Source of the DNA: Deltaproteobacteria bacterium
Lineage (GTDB): Bacteria; Myxococcota_A; Polyangia; Polyangiales; Houyiibacteriaceae
Assembly: GCA_017644045.1 (NCBI GenBank)
Contig: JAEPMI010000013.1
Span: 62,001-126,000 of the forward strand
Direction of reading: 5' to 3'
DNA: 64,000 bases
In this document: piece by piece, positions 52,163 to 62,701 of the stretch
Position numbering within the stretch: position 1 is the first letter of the stretch
How the letters are laid out: every line of letters begins with the position of its first letter
Translations under genes and position numbers: made by a program
Notes under the pieces: model-generated
Seen by the model: only the letters and a program-made list of their open reading frames with translations
What the model was told of the DNA's origin: nothing
The model's database searches: none

Positions 52163-52783
52163 TCAGGACAGGATCGATTCTCCGGCGGCGATCGCGTCCA
52201 CGAACGTATCCCCCGCGGTTCCTGCGAAGAGATCGGCGCCGCCATCATCCCGTGCCGCGAAGAAGCGTGGATGCAGTCGTTTGGGCACGAAGTCGGTGCT
52301 GGCCGTGAACCCGGGGATCTGCTCCCTGGCGCTCACGTCACCGCGGACCGTGTAGGCGATGCCCACGGGCATGAAGAGGTCGACGCTCAGGTCTCCGTGA
52401 ATCAGGGCCCCGCCATCGTTGTAGTCACCGACGATGGCTTCACTGACGACCACGTCGCCCTTCACTTCGAGCAGCCCCGCCGAGATCACGTTCTTCGCGC
52501 GCAGGTCACCCAGAACGACCGTCACCGTCGGTCCGTCGTCACTGCGATCGCGGAAGGTGCCGCTGACGATCAGGTTCCCTCGCACGATGAGAGCCGTCAG
52601 CTCCTGATCGTCGGTGTCGAAGTCGCCCTCGATGCTGCAGTCGCCCTCGTGGATGACGACGTTGCCATAGTCGTCGAGGCCGTCGTCCGACATGTCCGAG
52701 AGCATCCCGGCCACGCCAGGGTGCTGGCACTCGTCGGCAATGGCTCGCAGCTCCGACTCCGTTGGCGTCCGCCCGTCGCTCAT
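52163..52783 (-). CDS. Hypothetical repetitive beta-strand protein (bactofilin-like in style)
   Basis: A 206-residue protein with no signal peptide. From about residue 38 there is a succession of short strands with a V-x-G-D/N-L period (VIHEGDCSIEGDF, LIVRGNLIVSGTF, VVLGDLRAKNVIS, LEVKGDVVVSEAI, LIHGDLSVDLF, TVRGDVSA), which suggests a beta-solenoid. The pattern resembles bactofilin-type cytoskeletal proteins in general style, but the flanking termini differ and I do not assign the family. Its function is unknown. A ribosome site is not clear. Confidence 0.6.
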   Translation of the reverse strand: MSDGRTPTESELRAIADECQHPGVAGMLSDMSDDGLDDYGNVVIHEGDCSIEGDFDTDDQELTALIVRGNLIVSGTFRDRSDDGPTVTVVLGDLRAKNVISAGLLEVKGDVVVSEAIVGDYNDGGALIHGDLSVDLFMPVGIAYTVRGDVSAREQIPGFTASTDFVPKRLHPRFFAARDDGGADLFAGTAGDTFVDAIAAGESILS

Positions 52784-52822
52784 GGCGGAGAGCCTACCAG
52801 CCGCCGCCGAGAGGCATCCGAC

Positions 52823-53806
52823 TCAGGCGGCGAGGGTGGCCATCGCCACGCCGTCCCAGAAGGCGTCGGCTTCGGCGTGCGTGGGCATCGGTAGATGGAT
52901 CGCGTCGAGCTCGTCCTGGAGCAGGGCCGCGTTGGCCGGGCGTTCCATCCGGTCCTTCGCGAGGAGGCGCAGCACGATTCGCTCGAGCGCGGCCGGCACG
53001 CTCGCGTAGCGCGACGGCGGCACGACCGGCTCGGCGAGGTGCGCGGCGCACACCGCGTAGCTGCCCTTGGCGTCGGCGAAGACGTGGCGACCGGTGAGCA
53101 GAAAGTACGCGGTCGCGCCGAGCGAGTAGAGGTCGGCGCGGCCATCGACATCGTCGGGGGTGCGGATCGCTTCGGGCGCGAGATAGTGCGGCGTGCCGGT
53201 CACCAGCCCGTCGCTCCCGGAGAGCGACGCGTTCGGGTCGGTGGTCTCGCGGACGAGACCGAAGTCGAGCACCTTGGCGCGGTCGCCGCCGTTGCTTCGC
53301 CGGCCGGACTCGCGGCAGAGCATCAGGTTGGCCGGCTTGATGTCCCGGTGGACCAGGCCCTGGCCGTGCGCCTCGGCGAGGGCGCCCGCGATGTCGCGGA
53401 GGATGCCGAGCACCCGACCGGGAGAGAGCGGACCACTCCGCTCCACGAGGGTCGAGAGGTCGTGGCCATCGACGAGCTCCATCGCGTAGTAGAAGCGGCC
53501 GTGCTCGCTCCGGCCGTAGTCGTAGACGGTCACGGTGCTCGGGTGATGCAGGAACGCGGTGCGGCGGACCTCACGCTCGAAGCGGCGCATGGCGACGGGA
53601 TCGAGCTCGTCGGGGAGCACCTTGAGCGCCGCGCGGCGACCGAGGAGGCGATGGCGCGCCTGATAGACCACGCCCATGCCGCCGTGGCCGAGCTCGTGCT
53701 CGAGCTCGTAGGAGCCGAAGCGGTCGGGCTTGGGGGCTGGCCGGAAGAGGTCGAAGAGACCTGAGCCAGAAGTGGTGGAGGAGTGGCCGCGGCTGAACAT
53801 GCTCAT
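52823..53806 (-). CDS. Soluble Ser/Thr protein kinase
   Basis: A 327-residue cytosolic Hanks-type kinase without a membrane segment or extra domain. The catalytic elements are GHGGMGVVYQ, the AALKVL lysine, HRDIKPAN, DFG and APE. It is a close paralog of the kinase half of the DISM fusion at 33137-35011: both share TVTVYDYGR, YYAMEL, ALAEAHG-like and AYFLLTG stretches, implying duplication of the catalytic module with or without the sensor. Either ATG at 53806 or 53800 may be used; no ribosome site is clear. Confidence 0.87.
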   Translation of the reverse strand: MSMFSRGHSSTTSGSGLFDLFRPAPKPDRFGSYELEHELGHGGMGVVYQARHRLLGRRAALKVLPDELDPVAMRRFEREVRRTAFLHHPSTVTVYDYGRSEHGRFYYAMELVDGHDLSTLVERSGPLSPGRVLGILRDIAGALAEAHGQGLVHRDIKPANLMLCRESGRRSNGGDRAKVLDFGLVRETTDPNASLSGSDGLVTGTPHYLAPEAIRTPDDVDGRADLYSLGATAYFLLTGRHVFADAKGSYAVCAAHLAEPVVPPSRYASVPAALERIVLRLLAKDRMERPANAALLQDELDAIHLPMPTHAEADAFWDGVAMATLAA

Positions 53807-53843
53807 GGTGTTTGCACGGTGGATGCCAGCGGAGAATTCGTTG

Positions 53844-54037
53844 CATTTTGCGGTGTTGTGAGCGAAAACCGGCCATCGAGTCGGATTTGTGTTGCAAAAT
53901 GGTCACGGATCCGAGGCCAGTGTGCGAGACCCGTCGGTCACACGTGTGCCGCGGCTCGGAGCGTCCCTCGCGCTGTGGGAATCCGCTGCTATGCTCCGCC
54001 GTCTTTTGAGCGGGCGCCGCCATTTTGCGGGCGCCCG
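53844..54037. repeat. Three copies of CATTTTGC and a hairpin in the gap before the glycosyltransferase
   Basis: The 257-base gap between the kinase and glycosyltransferase genes is noticeably AT-richer than its surroundings. CATTTTGC occurs at 53844, as its complement at 53894, and at 54021. The last copy lies in the loop of an 8-bp hairpin (54011-54037). A 10-bp palindrome CACACGTGTG is at 53939-53948. Divergent promoters must lie here; which elements are regulatory is unknown. Confidence 0.4.
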
Positions 54038-54063
54038 ACTAGCTTTGGGGAGCGTTTGGCCAC

Positions 54064-56913
54064 GTGGCTCGAGACGAAGGTGAGCAAGAGCGAGACGAGC
54101 AGCGCGAGGCCGAGAAGGTGTCGCCGCGTGCCGAGCTGAAGCGCCGCCGTCGGCTGGGCTGGGGCGTGGCCTTCGGGGCCGGGCTCCCGCTCTTCATGCT
54201 CATGGCCAGCCCGGAGAAGACGCCGCACGCGGTGCTCCTCGGGATCCCCCTGCTGCTGGCGACCATCGCCGGCGTGCTCCACGCGGTCGGCGCGCTCCGT
54301 CGGGTCGGTGACCGCGAGCTGCCGCCCTTCTCGGCGACGCCTTTCGGCGCGGCCGAGGACGAGCCGACGTGGATGCAGCCGAAGGTGACCTTCCCGATCG
54401 CCGCGGTGCTGCTGCTCGGCATCGGCGCGATCGGTGGCTACGCGAACCTGCCGGTCGCGATCGTGTTGGCGCTCCTGGCGCTCGTGCCATCCGCGATCCA
54501 TCGCCCGGGTCTGCTGGTGATGATCGGCGTCGGGCTGATCTACCTGCCTCTCCTCGGGACCTACGTGCTCTGGGATCCGTGGGAGACGCACTACGGCGAG
54601 GTCGCGCGCGAGATCGTGGAGCGCGACGACTGGATCAGCCTGTGGTGGGCCCAGGAGAAGTGGTTCTGGTCGAAGCCGATCCTGATCTTCTGGAACGAGG
54701 CGCTCTGGCTCAACGCGCTCGGCGTGGACACCAGCCCCGACTCGGGCGCGCTCTACACCGAGTGGGCGATTCGCCTGCCGGTGGTCGTGATGAGCCTGAC
54801 GGCGGTGTGGGTGGTCTACCTGACCATCAAGCGGATCTACTCGCCGCGCGCGGCGGCGCTGGCGGCGCTGGTCATGGCGACCTGCCCGCACTTCTTCTTC
54901 CTGGCGCACCAGGCCATCACGGACATGTACCTGGTCGCGAACCTGGTCATGGCGGTGTGCATGCTCGCGCTCGCCTTCGCGACCGACCCGGAGGAGGAGG
55001 CGACCGAGTTCCGGCTCTTCGGCTTCGGGGTCTCGATGCAGCACCTGGTGCTCGGCGGGATCATGGCGCTGGTGTTGCCGCAGGCGCTCTACCTGGTGTC
55101 GCGCAACCTGGCGTTCTTCCCGTGGGAGGGCTTCGGCTTTCAGGCCGACGAGTTCCTCTACGGCTCCGCCGGCAACGACGCGATCCCCGGCAACCCGGAG
55201 CACGCCATCCAGTACCCCGCGGTCGGCGGCGACGCGGCGCGCCCGTTCCCCGACGAGTGGGGCGCTCGCTTCGCATGGATCAGCCAGTGGTTCGCGCAGC
55301 CGATCGCCCAGGGCCTCTACTGGCTCATCGGGCTCGCCGGCATCGTTCTCCTGCTCCGCCGGGAGCGGCGCTCGCAGGCCCTCGCGATGATGGGCTTCTA
55401 CGTGTTCTGCGCGCTCGCCTTCATGGGCAAGGGCATCCCGGGCATCGCGCTCCCGGGGCTCGTGGCGCTCTTCTACCTGGTGGCGTCGCGCCGCTGGAAC
55501 GTGCTGCTCGACGGGCAGCTCCGGGTCGCGCCGGGGATCCTGGTGGTGCTCTGCGTCGGCCTGCCCTGGTACGTCGCGATGTACATGCGCCACGGCAACG
55601 GGTTCACCGACCGGCTGCTGGTGCACGACCACCTGAACCGGCTCGCCCAGGGCGTGCACGGCGACAAGGGATCGATCGAGTACTTCCTCGAGCAGCTCGG
55701 CTTCGGGACCTACCCGTGGGTCGGTCTGATCCCGGCGGCGATCCTCGCGTGGCTCTGGATGCGCCATCGCGACGCCGGTCCGCGCGGTCAGGCGATGCCG
55801 GAGGGCGCCGACGAGAAGAAGGCGTACCACCAGCGCGAGACCATGATGCTGCTGGGCCTCTGGTTCTTCAGCGCGTTCACGCTCTTCAGCGCGATGATCA
55901 CCAAGTTCCACCACTACATCTTCCCGGCGGTGCCGCCGGCGGCGATCATGGTGGGGCTGATGGTCGACCGGCTCTGGGGTCGGCCGAAGAAGGACGCCGA
56001 AGAGGTCTCGCGCGCGCGGCGCTGGGGCGCCACCGCGCTCGCGATGCTCGCGCCGGCGGCGTTGGTCGCCGGCATCGGCGGGTTGGTCGGCGATCTGCGC
56101 GGCGCGATCCCCGCCGGCATCGACGAGGCCGGCGCCAAGGAGTGGGCGCTCGACCACCCGATGAATGCGGCGCTGGCGTACGTGCTGGTCGCGCTCGGTG
56201 CGGGCGGGCTCGCGTTCGCGGCGCGCTGGATCTGGAAGCAGCAGGGCGAAGACGAGCCGACCCCGGCGAGTCGGCGCGCGGACCTCGGTCTGAGCGCGGC
56301 GGTGGCGGGGGGCGCGGTGCTCGTGGCGTTCGTCGCGCGCGACCTGAGCTGGGTCACCTCGTCGCGGCCGTGGGGCTACGAGCGGCTGATCCACCTCTTC
56401 GTCTACAACTACGAGCGCGCGTGGCCCGCCTGGTTCGACTACCGCGCGATCCTCACCGGCTTCGGCGTCACCGCCGGGCTCGTGTTCCTGCTGGCGATGA
56501 GCCGCTACGCGCGGCCGACCGCCACGCGCGCGCTCGTCGGGCTCTCGCTGCTCTTCAGCGCGTGGACCGTGAACGTCTACCTGATCGACCTCTCGCCGCA
56601 CTGGGGCATGGGGGAGGTCTTCGAGATGTATTACGAGATGCGCGAGGGGCCGGAGGAGCCGATCGTCGCCTGGCAGATGAACTGGAAAGGCGAGAACTTC
56701 TACACCGGCAACCGGGTCCGGGCGTTCGTCGACCTCGACAACGTGAAGATCCGCGAGTGGATCGAAGAGAACCGCGGCATCACCGCGTACTTCGTCCTCG
56801 AGTACTCGCGGCTCGGTAGCTTCCGGAGCCTGCTCCGCGGCCGCGAGGTCGAGGAGATCACCGACAAACGAGTGAACAACAAGTTCTTGATGGTGAAGGT
56901 CGAGGGGCTCTGA
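54064..56913 (+). CDS. ArnT/PMT-like glycosyltransferase (GT-C fold)
   Basis: A 949-residue multi-spanning membrane enzyme. An N-terminal hydrophilic part and four helices precede the core, whose first external loop has WDPWETHYGEVAREI, the DE-type motif (compare YDPDEGRYAEIA in ArnT) needed for the lipid-phosphate sugar donor. About twelve further helices follow and then a soluble C-terminal portion (about 880-949). The family transfers sugars from polyprenyl-phosphate to lipid A or proteins. The protein is longer than ArnT (about 550) owing to extra helices at both ends. Start GTG at 54064 is tentative. It is convergent with the next gene, with the stops touching as TGATCA. Confidence 0.85.
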   Translation: MARDEGEQERDEQREAEKVSPRAELKRRRRLGWGVAFGAGLPLFMLMASPEKTPHAVLLGIPLLLATIAGVLHAVGALRRVGDRELPPFSATPFGAAEDEPTWMQPKVTFPIAAVLLLGIGAIGGYANLPVAIVLALLALVPSAIHRPGLLVMIGVGLIYLPLLGTYVLWDPWETHYGEVAREIVERDDWISLWWAQEKWFWSKPILIFWNEALWLNALGVDTSPDSGALYTEWAIRLPVVVMSLTAVWVVYLTIKRIYSPRAAALAALVMATCPHFFFLAHQAITDMYLVANLVMAVCMLALAFATDPEEEATEFRLFGFGVSMQHLVLGGIMALVLPQALYLVSRNLAFFPWEGFGFQADEFLYGSAGNDAIPGNPEHAIQYPAVGGDAARPFPDEWGARFAWISQWFAQPIAQGLYWLIGLAGIVLLLRRERRSQALAMMGFYVFCALAFMGKGIPGIALPGLVALFYLVASRRWNVLLDGQLRVAPGILVVLCVGLPWYVAMYMRHGNGFTDRLLVHDHLNRLAQGVHGDKGSIEYFLEQLGFGTYPWVGLIPAAILAWLWMRHRDAGPRGQAMPEGADEKKAYHQRETMMLLGLWFFSAFTLFSAMITKFHHYIFPAVPPAAIMVGLMVDRLWGRPKKDAEEVSRARRWGATALAMLAPAALVAGIGGLVGDLRGAIPAGIDEAGAKEWALDHPMNAALAYVLVALGAGGLAFAARWIWKQQGEDEPTPASRRADLGLSAAVAGGAVLVAFVARDLSWVTSSRPWGYERLIHLFVYNYERAWPAWFDYRAILTGFGVTAGLVFLLAMSRYARPTATRALVGLSLLFSAWTVNVYLIDLSPHWGMGEVFEMYYEMREGPEEPIVAWQMNWKGENFYTGNRVRAFVDLDNVKIREWIEENRGITAYFVLEYSRLGSFRSLLRGREVEEITDKRVNNKFLMVKVEGL

Positions 56914-57985
56914 TCAGGGCGCGATCTGCGCGCCGCTGATCGCTTCTCGGAGCGCCTGGACCTCGGCTTCGTTCGCGCCGGCGACCGAGCCGTGGGTCAT
57001 CCAGTGATCGCCGACGGGGCGGAGCGCTTCGGCGTGGAAGCCGCGCTCGTCGGTCCAGCGGCGCCACGTGGCAGCCTCGCCGAGGAGCGGTGCGTCGAAG
57101 GTCTCGGCATTCGGCGGGCCGAAGGACGAGGGGTGGCCGCCGAAGTAGACGAGGCCGCTCGGACCGCGCTGGCCGAAGTCGGTGACGGGGAAGATGCGGT
57201 GCACCCAGAAGTCGGGGCCCTGCTGGGTGATCACGCTGTAGCCGGCGGGGAGCGCGAGCTTCAGGTTCTGGTTCGGCACGCCGCTGACGAGCTCCCAGGT
57301 GCGCGCGCTGCGGTCGAGGGTGCGCTCACCGGCGCGGAGGGTGGCGGCCGAGCGCATCGCGAGATCGATGCAGCCGTCTTCGGCGGCGGCGGGGTTCACG
57401 TAGAACGCGAGGTGCTGCACCGTCCGGTCGGGCGAGACCACGTAGAGGCCGTAGGTGAAGACGGCCTCGGACGAGGTGTCGAGCGACTCGGGGAGCACCT
57501 GGTAGGCCTCGAGTCCGCCGCCGATGGCCGCGACGCGTTCGAGCCGCGTGGGGAGCGCGCTGTCGGCGATCACCTGCTGGAGCTGCGCGACGAGATCGTC
57601 GCCGGCCGTGGCGAAGAGCTCGTAGACCATGACGACGACCTTCTCGTCGCCGGCCTCGAGAAAGAGGCGGGTCTCGGAGGTGGTGGGCTCGGGGGCGCCC
57701 ATGATGTCCCAGGGGCGGGCTTCGAGCGTGGCGCCTTGGACGGGGCGCATGGCGAGGCGGCCATCGAGGAGGGAGACCTCCTCGCCGAGGGGCCGGGAGC
57801 CGACGTCGCCGCAATCGATGGTTCGCGTCGGCGGCGACCGCGGGGCGGGTGGAGGCCGGGAGCGGAGCCGAGGGTGTCTGGGTGGTCTGGCTACCGGTGG
57901 TGGTCTCGGACTCGACGGTGACGGGGTCGTCGACCGGGTCCGGGGTGGAGCCGCAGGCGAGCGCGAAGACGAGGAGCAGGCGCAT
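56914..57985 (-). pseudogene. Lipoprotein gene interrupted by a one-base frameshift
   Basis: The start at 57985 gives a signal peptide with an ALAC lipobox and a Thr/Ser-rich linker in one frame; near 57821-57835 the meaningful sequence moves to the next frame, where TIDCGDVGSRPLGEE continues for 300 residues to a stop at 56914. Removing one A in gcgaacc restores a single gene of about 355 residues. The body is a mixed alpha/beta domain without recognised family (it contains LVYFGGHPSSFGPPN and a GDHWMTHG stretch). A sequencing error, a recent mutation or a +1 shift are all possible; the downstream part has normal codon use, so the break is recent. Confidence 0.75.
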
Positions 57986-58107
57986 GCCGATGGTACGGCG
58001 GCGGGCGGCGCGAACCTTCCCGGGGGCGGTGCCGGGAGTGTTTTCATTTTCCGTCCGGAGCGCCCTGTTTCGTAGGGGGATCCGGGAGGGGGGAGTGTCC
58101 CCGGGGA

Positions 58108-58368
58108 TCAGGCGGCGGCGGATTGGGCGCGTTGGGCGGCGTTGAGGGCGGAGGCGGCGGCGAGGCCCTGGAGAGTGAGGCGGGCCTTGGATGCGTCGGC
58201 CATGCCTCGGGTCTCGAGGTGGAGGAGGGCCTCGGCGACTCGAGTGGGGGTCACGCCGAGGTGGAGCGCCAGGGTGGTGGCGTCGCTGGCGACGTGCGCC
58301 TGCGTGTAGAGGACGTCGAGGACGTCGAGGACCAGGGTATCGCGAGTGGTGCGGTGGGCGTTCGTCAT
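58108..58368 (-). CDS. Small winged-helix/HTH protein
   Basis: An 86-residue protein, mostly helical, with a winged-helix DNA-binding layout: helices LVLDVLDVLYTQA and DATTLALHLGVTPTRVAEALLHLETRG, then an Ala-rich tail. It is of the MarR/ArsR-like size but lacks a sensor domain, so it could be a small regulator. A GAGGG site lies eight bases before the ATG at 58368. It is divergent from phosphofructokinase 107 bases away and might control that gene, though no operator is evident. Confidence 0.65.
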   Translation of the reverse strand: MTNAHRTTRDTLVLDVLDVLYTQAHVASDATTLALHLGVTPTRVAEALLHLETRGMADASKARLTLQGLAAASALNAAQRAQSAAA

Positions 58369-58475
58369 GAGTCGACCCTCGCCGACTACTGAAAATGGGT
58401 CCAGTTTTCGTCCGTTCAGGGTGTGCGGATGCTCAGGGTGCCGCTCGGGGGCCCGCCGCTGTAGGTTCCCGAGCC

Positions 58476-59797
<1,322 letters not shown>

Positions 59798-59801
<4 letters not shown>

Positions 59802-60856
59802 AGCGCGGTCAGGCGTCGGCGGGCGGCGTCCGCGAGCGACGGGCTCAGGCCCAGCTCGAGCGAGCGTGAGAGCCAACGCTCGGCCTCGGCCGCGCGGCCT
59901 GGGATCGCCATCTCGATCTTCCCGAGCGTGAAGGCGGCGACGCCCGCGCGGCGGTCGTTCGGGTGTTCGAGGGTGATCCGCTCCAGCGGTCCGCGCGCCC
60001 GTGCCGGGTGGCCGCTCAGCCGCGCGGTGTCCGCGAGCGCGAAGAGCTGCTCCACGGACTCGGCGCGCTCGAGCTCGGCGTCGAAGTCGGCTTCGACCGC
60101 CGAGTACGCGGGACCGTAGGCGCCCCGGGCGGCCAACGCTTCCCACGACTCCGCTTCCGGCGCTGCGGGTCGCGGTCTCGGCTCGCTCGCCTCGGGCGTG
60201 CTCGGCGCTTCCGGCGCGCCAGGCTCTTCCGTGGCCGTCGCCGGAGCGGGGCTCGTGTGTTCGTCTGGCGCGCGCTCTTCGTCGCCGAAGGTCAGCTCGA
60301 TGTGCTCGCCCGCGCCGAGGAAGACGAACCCGCCGGGCACGATCTCGCCGCGCACCCGCACCCGTCCCCTGTCCACCGACACCCGACCTCGGTGGTCCGC
60401 GCGCTCGACGGTGAAGCGCGTCCCGAGCACGTCGACCGCGAAGGGACCCGCGTCGATCGTCCAGGCGCGCGGTCCGTTCGGCTCGATGTCGAAGGTGCTT
60501 CGGCCCGGCGACATCAGGAGCGACACGCGCGCCTCGCCGTTCTCGACCGCCGACAGACGGGTCCCACGCTCGAGCTCCAGGCTCGATCCATCCGAGAGCC
60601 GCACGGGCTCCGCTGCGCCTTCGACGTGCTCGAGCGGTGCGCCCGTCGCGACGATCTGAACGGAGCCAGGGTCGGGCGCTGGCCAGACCGCCCAGACCAC
60701 GAGGGCGATCGCCGCGACCGCGGTCGCCGCGGTGATCGGCAAGAGCCAACTCCGCGAGCTCGTGCCTGCTTGGAGCGAGCCCTCGAGCCGGTGGTAGACC
60801 TCGTCGAGGTCGGCGCGGTTGACCGGATCCCGGAGCTCCTCTCGGATCGGCCTCAT
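59798..60856 (-). CDS. FecR-type anti-sigma/sensor protein with TPR-like C-terminus
   Basis: A 352-residue single-pass membrane protein. A short cytoplasmic N-terminus (about 1-38), a membrane helix (about 40-62) and a periplasmic FecR domain (about 75-190, with SSLELERGTRLS and GRSTFDIEPNGPRAW) are followed by a Pro/Glu linker and a helical TPR-like region (about 245-352). FecR proteins hold an ECF sigma factor inactive and relay signals from outside. The ATG overlaps the sigma stop by four bases (ATGA), so the pair is co-translated. No FecA-like receptor adjoins it; the divergent envelope-protein gene is a candidate target. Confidence 0.85.
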
Positions 60857-61482
60857 CGTTCGGCCCCTCCGCGCGCGAGAATGGCAGTCATCCGCCGGTC
60901 GGCCGAGTTGTATCGGCGCTTCGCCGTGGACAGGGACCAGCCGCAGTGGCTGGCCACCTCGCCCATCGAGCAGCCCTCGACCCGGCGCAGCGCCCACGCG
61001 AGTCGTTCGTCGACCGAGAGCCGCCGGAGCGCGCGATCGATCGCTCGGAGCTCGGCTCGCGCCTCCGGGGACGCATCGGGTCCAGAGAGCATCTCCAGCG
61101 TCGAGTCTTCGATGGACGAGACGAAGCCGATCGCTCGCCGAATGCGCTGCCGCCGGAGCCAGGTCCGGGTTCGACTGAGGGCGATCTGGAAGAGCCAGCC
61201 ACGAAAGCGACTGGGATCGCGGAGGTCGCCGAGATGCTCGAACGCGTAGAGGAACGCGTCGTGGACCAGGTCGAGGGCAGTGTCGTGGTGGCCGAGCGTG
61301 CGGGCGACGGTGCCGGCTAGCGCGCTGGCGTGGCGATCGTAGAGCACACCCCTCGCCCAGCGATCGCCGTCCGCGGCCCGGCCGACGAGGTCTTCGTCGG
61401 AGAGGGGCTCCTGGTCGAGCTTTCGCGGGGCAGGGTGCACGGGAGGAAGAGGCGATCGAGGGCGGTGAGACGGACCAGGCAT
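60853..61482 (-). CDS. ECF-family RNA polymerase sigma factor
   Basis: A 209-residue sigma factor. Region 2 (about 40-110) includes DLVHDAFLYAFEHLGDLRDPSRFRGWLFQIA, and region 4 (about 150-200) the helix-turn-helix SMGEVASHCGWSLSTAKRRYN. It is the sigma partner of the overlapping FecR gene. The ATG at 61482 gives an N-terminus rich in Pro/Arg; a shorter start is possible. It is divergent from an envelope protein whose true start is probably 90 bases away, leaving room for a shared or autoregulated promoter. Confidence 0.88.
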   Translation of the reverse strand: MPGPSHRPRSPLPPVHPAPRKLDQEPLSDEDLVGRAADGDRWARGVLYDRHASALAGTVARTLGHHDTALDLVHDAFLYAFEHLGDLRDPSRFRGWLFQIALSRTRTWLRRQRIRRAIGFVSSIEDSTLEMLSGPDASPEARAELRAIDRALRRLSVDERLAWALRRVEGCSMGEVASHCGWSLSTAKRRYNSADRRMTAILARGGAER

Positions 61483-61536
61483 GTGTGAGATGGGTCACGC
61501 CAGAGGCGACGCGGACCGAGAGCGGGCAAGAAACCT

Positions 61537-61559
61537 GAACCGATTCGCGCGCCCGGTTC
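61537..61559. promoter_or_regulatory. Inverted repeat GAACCG-N11-CGGTTC in the sigma/envelope gap
   Basis: A 6-bp perfect inverted repeat in the 88-base divergent gap. It may be a regulator site or the start of the leader of the plus-strand gene. ECF promoter boxes were not recognised with confidence. Confidence 0.3.
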
Positions 61560-61570
61560 GCCTTGGCGGA

Positions 61571-62641
61571 GTGTGGCTCCGTCTCGTCGCCCTGCTCGCA
61601 TCGTTCGCCTTCTTCTCCGAATCGGCGCGCGCCTTCGATCGGCCGGAAGCGGTCGAGATTCGCTTTCCTGCCGATTGTGACGCCTGGGCGTGGGCGGCGG
61701 TCCGCGCCCAGCTCGAGCTGGAGCTCGGGGAGACGCGACTCTCGGACGAAGGGCCGCTGACGCTTCGAATCGAACCGATCGCCTGCGAGCCTTCGAGCGC
61801 CGTCGTGGTCCACGTCACCGATCGAGCGACGGGCCACACCCGGGAGCGGGCGATCGCGCCGGCTTCCGCGCGCGAGCTCTCGCTCACCCTCGTCGAGGTC
61901 GCCCTCGAGGAGTGGGAGCGCTTTCGGCGTGCCGCCGACGAGGAGCGCGAAGCCCGCGCCCGGGAGGCGGCGCTGAACGAGCGCGTCGATGGGTTGAGCG
62001 ACGAGCTCGCGGTCGTTCACGAGGCACTGGAGGAGTCCCGACGCGAGACCGCTTCCGCGATTCGCTCGGTCGAAGAGGCGGTCCCGGCCGTCGAGGCTCG
62101 GGAGGAAGCGCGCGAGGCAGAAGCGAGGCGGCTCCGCGGGTCGTCGCTCGCGGCATCGTACGAAGGTCGGCTCTTCGGTCGCGAGCTGCTCTCTGGTGCT
62201 TCGCTGACGGGCGCCCTCGCGGTGTCTTGGCTTCGGCTGCAGCTCGACGCCTTCGTCCTCGCGGGGGAGACCGACGTGCCCGACCGCGGCTCCGTTCGTT
62301 GGCGGGTCGGTGGTGGCGGTGTGGGCGTCAGCGCGTTTCACCGCGTCGGTCGCGAAGGGCCGACCCTGAGCCTCGGTCCCGTGCTCTCGGCGGCGTTCGT
62401 TCGCGCGCAGGGTCGCAATCCCTCGCCGGGGATCGTCGTGCGCTCGGGCGACGGACCCCTGGTGAGCGTCGCGCTGCGCGCGGAGCTCCTCGCGACCCTC
62501 TTCTCCCCAGTGGGTCTACGGGTGAGCGTCGAGGTCGGTCACGTGCTGCTCGGGTTCGACGCCGCGGACGTCAGCGGCGTGGTCGCTTCGCTCTCCGGCG
62601 CGTTCGTGGCCGTGGGACTCGGAGTTGTCGTCGGTTCCTGA
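61571..62641 (+). CDS. Exported coiled-coil / beta-barrel-like protein, unknown function
   Basis: A 356-residue exported protein. A signal peptide (about 1-22, ending ARA) precedes an alpha/beta domain (about 25-115), a coiled coil rich in Glu/Arg/Ala (about 118-195) and a beta-rich C-terminus (about 205-356) with alternating hydrophobic strands and Gly turns, like a small membrane barrel. I recognise no family. The start GTG at 61571 is preferred over ATG at 61481: bases before 61571 use codons that are rare here (AGA, CGA, TGT, CTT), and the ATG at 61481 would overlap the sigma start. Confidence 0.65.
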   Translation: MWLRLVALLASFAFFSESARAFDRPEAVEIRFPADCDAWAWAAVRAQLELELGETRLSDEGPLTLRIEPIACEPSSAVVVHVTDRATGHTRERAIAPASARELSLTLVEVALEEWERFRRAADEEREARAREAALNERVDGLSDELAVVHEALEESRRETASAIRSVEEAVPAVEAREEAREAEARRLRGSSLAASYEGRLFGRELLSGASLTGALAVSWLRLQLDAFVLAGETDVPDRGSVRWRVGGGGVGVSAFHRVGREGPTLSLGPVLSAAFVRAQGRNPSPGIVVRSGDGPLVSVALRAELLATLFSPVGLRVSVEVGHVLLGFDAADVSGVVASLSGAFVAVGLGVVVGS

Positions 62642-62701
62642 ACCATTTCTCTCGGGTCGTTCGCCAGAGCTACGACATCCCCTTCCGAGAGGCTCTTCTT
62701 C

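Noticed and set aside
53807-54063. A tRNA or other small RNA gene in the AT-richer gap
   Set aside because: No cloverleaf or CCA end could be found, and the elements present are better described as possible promoter/regulator sites.
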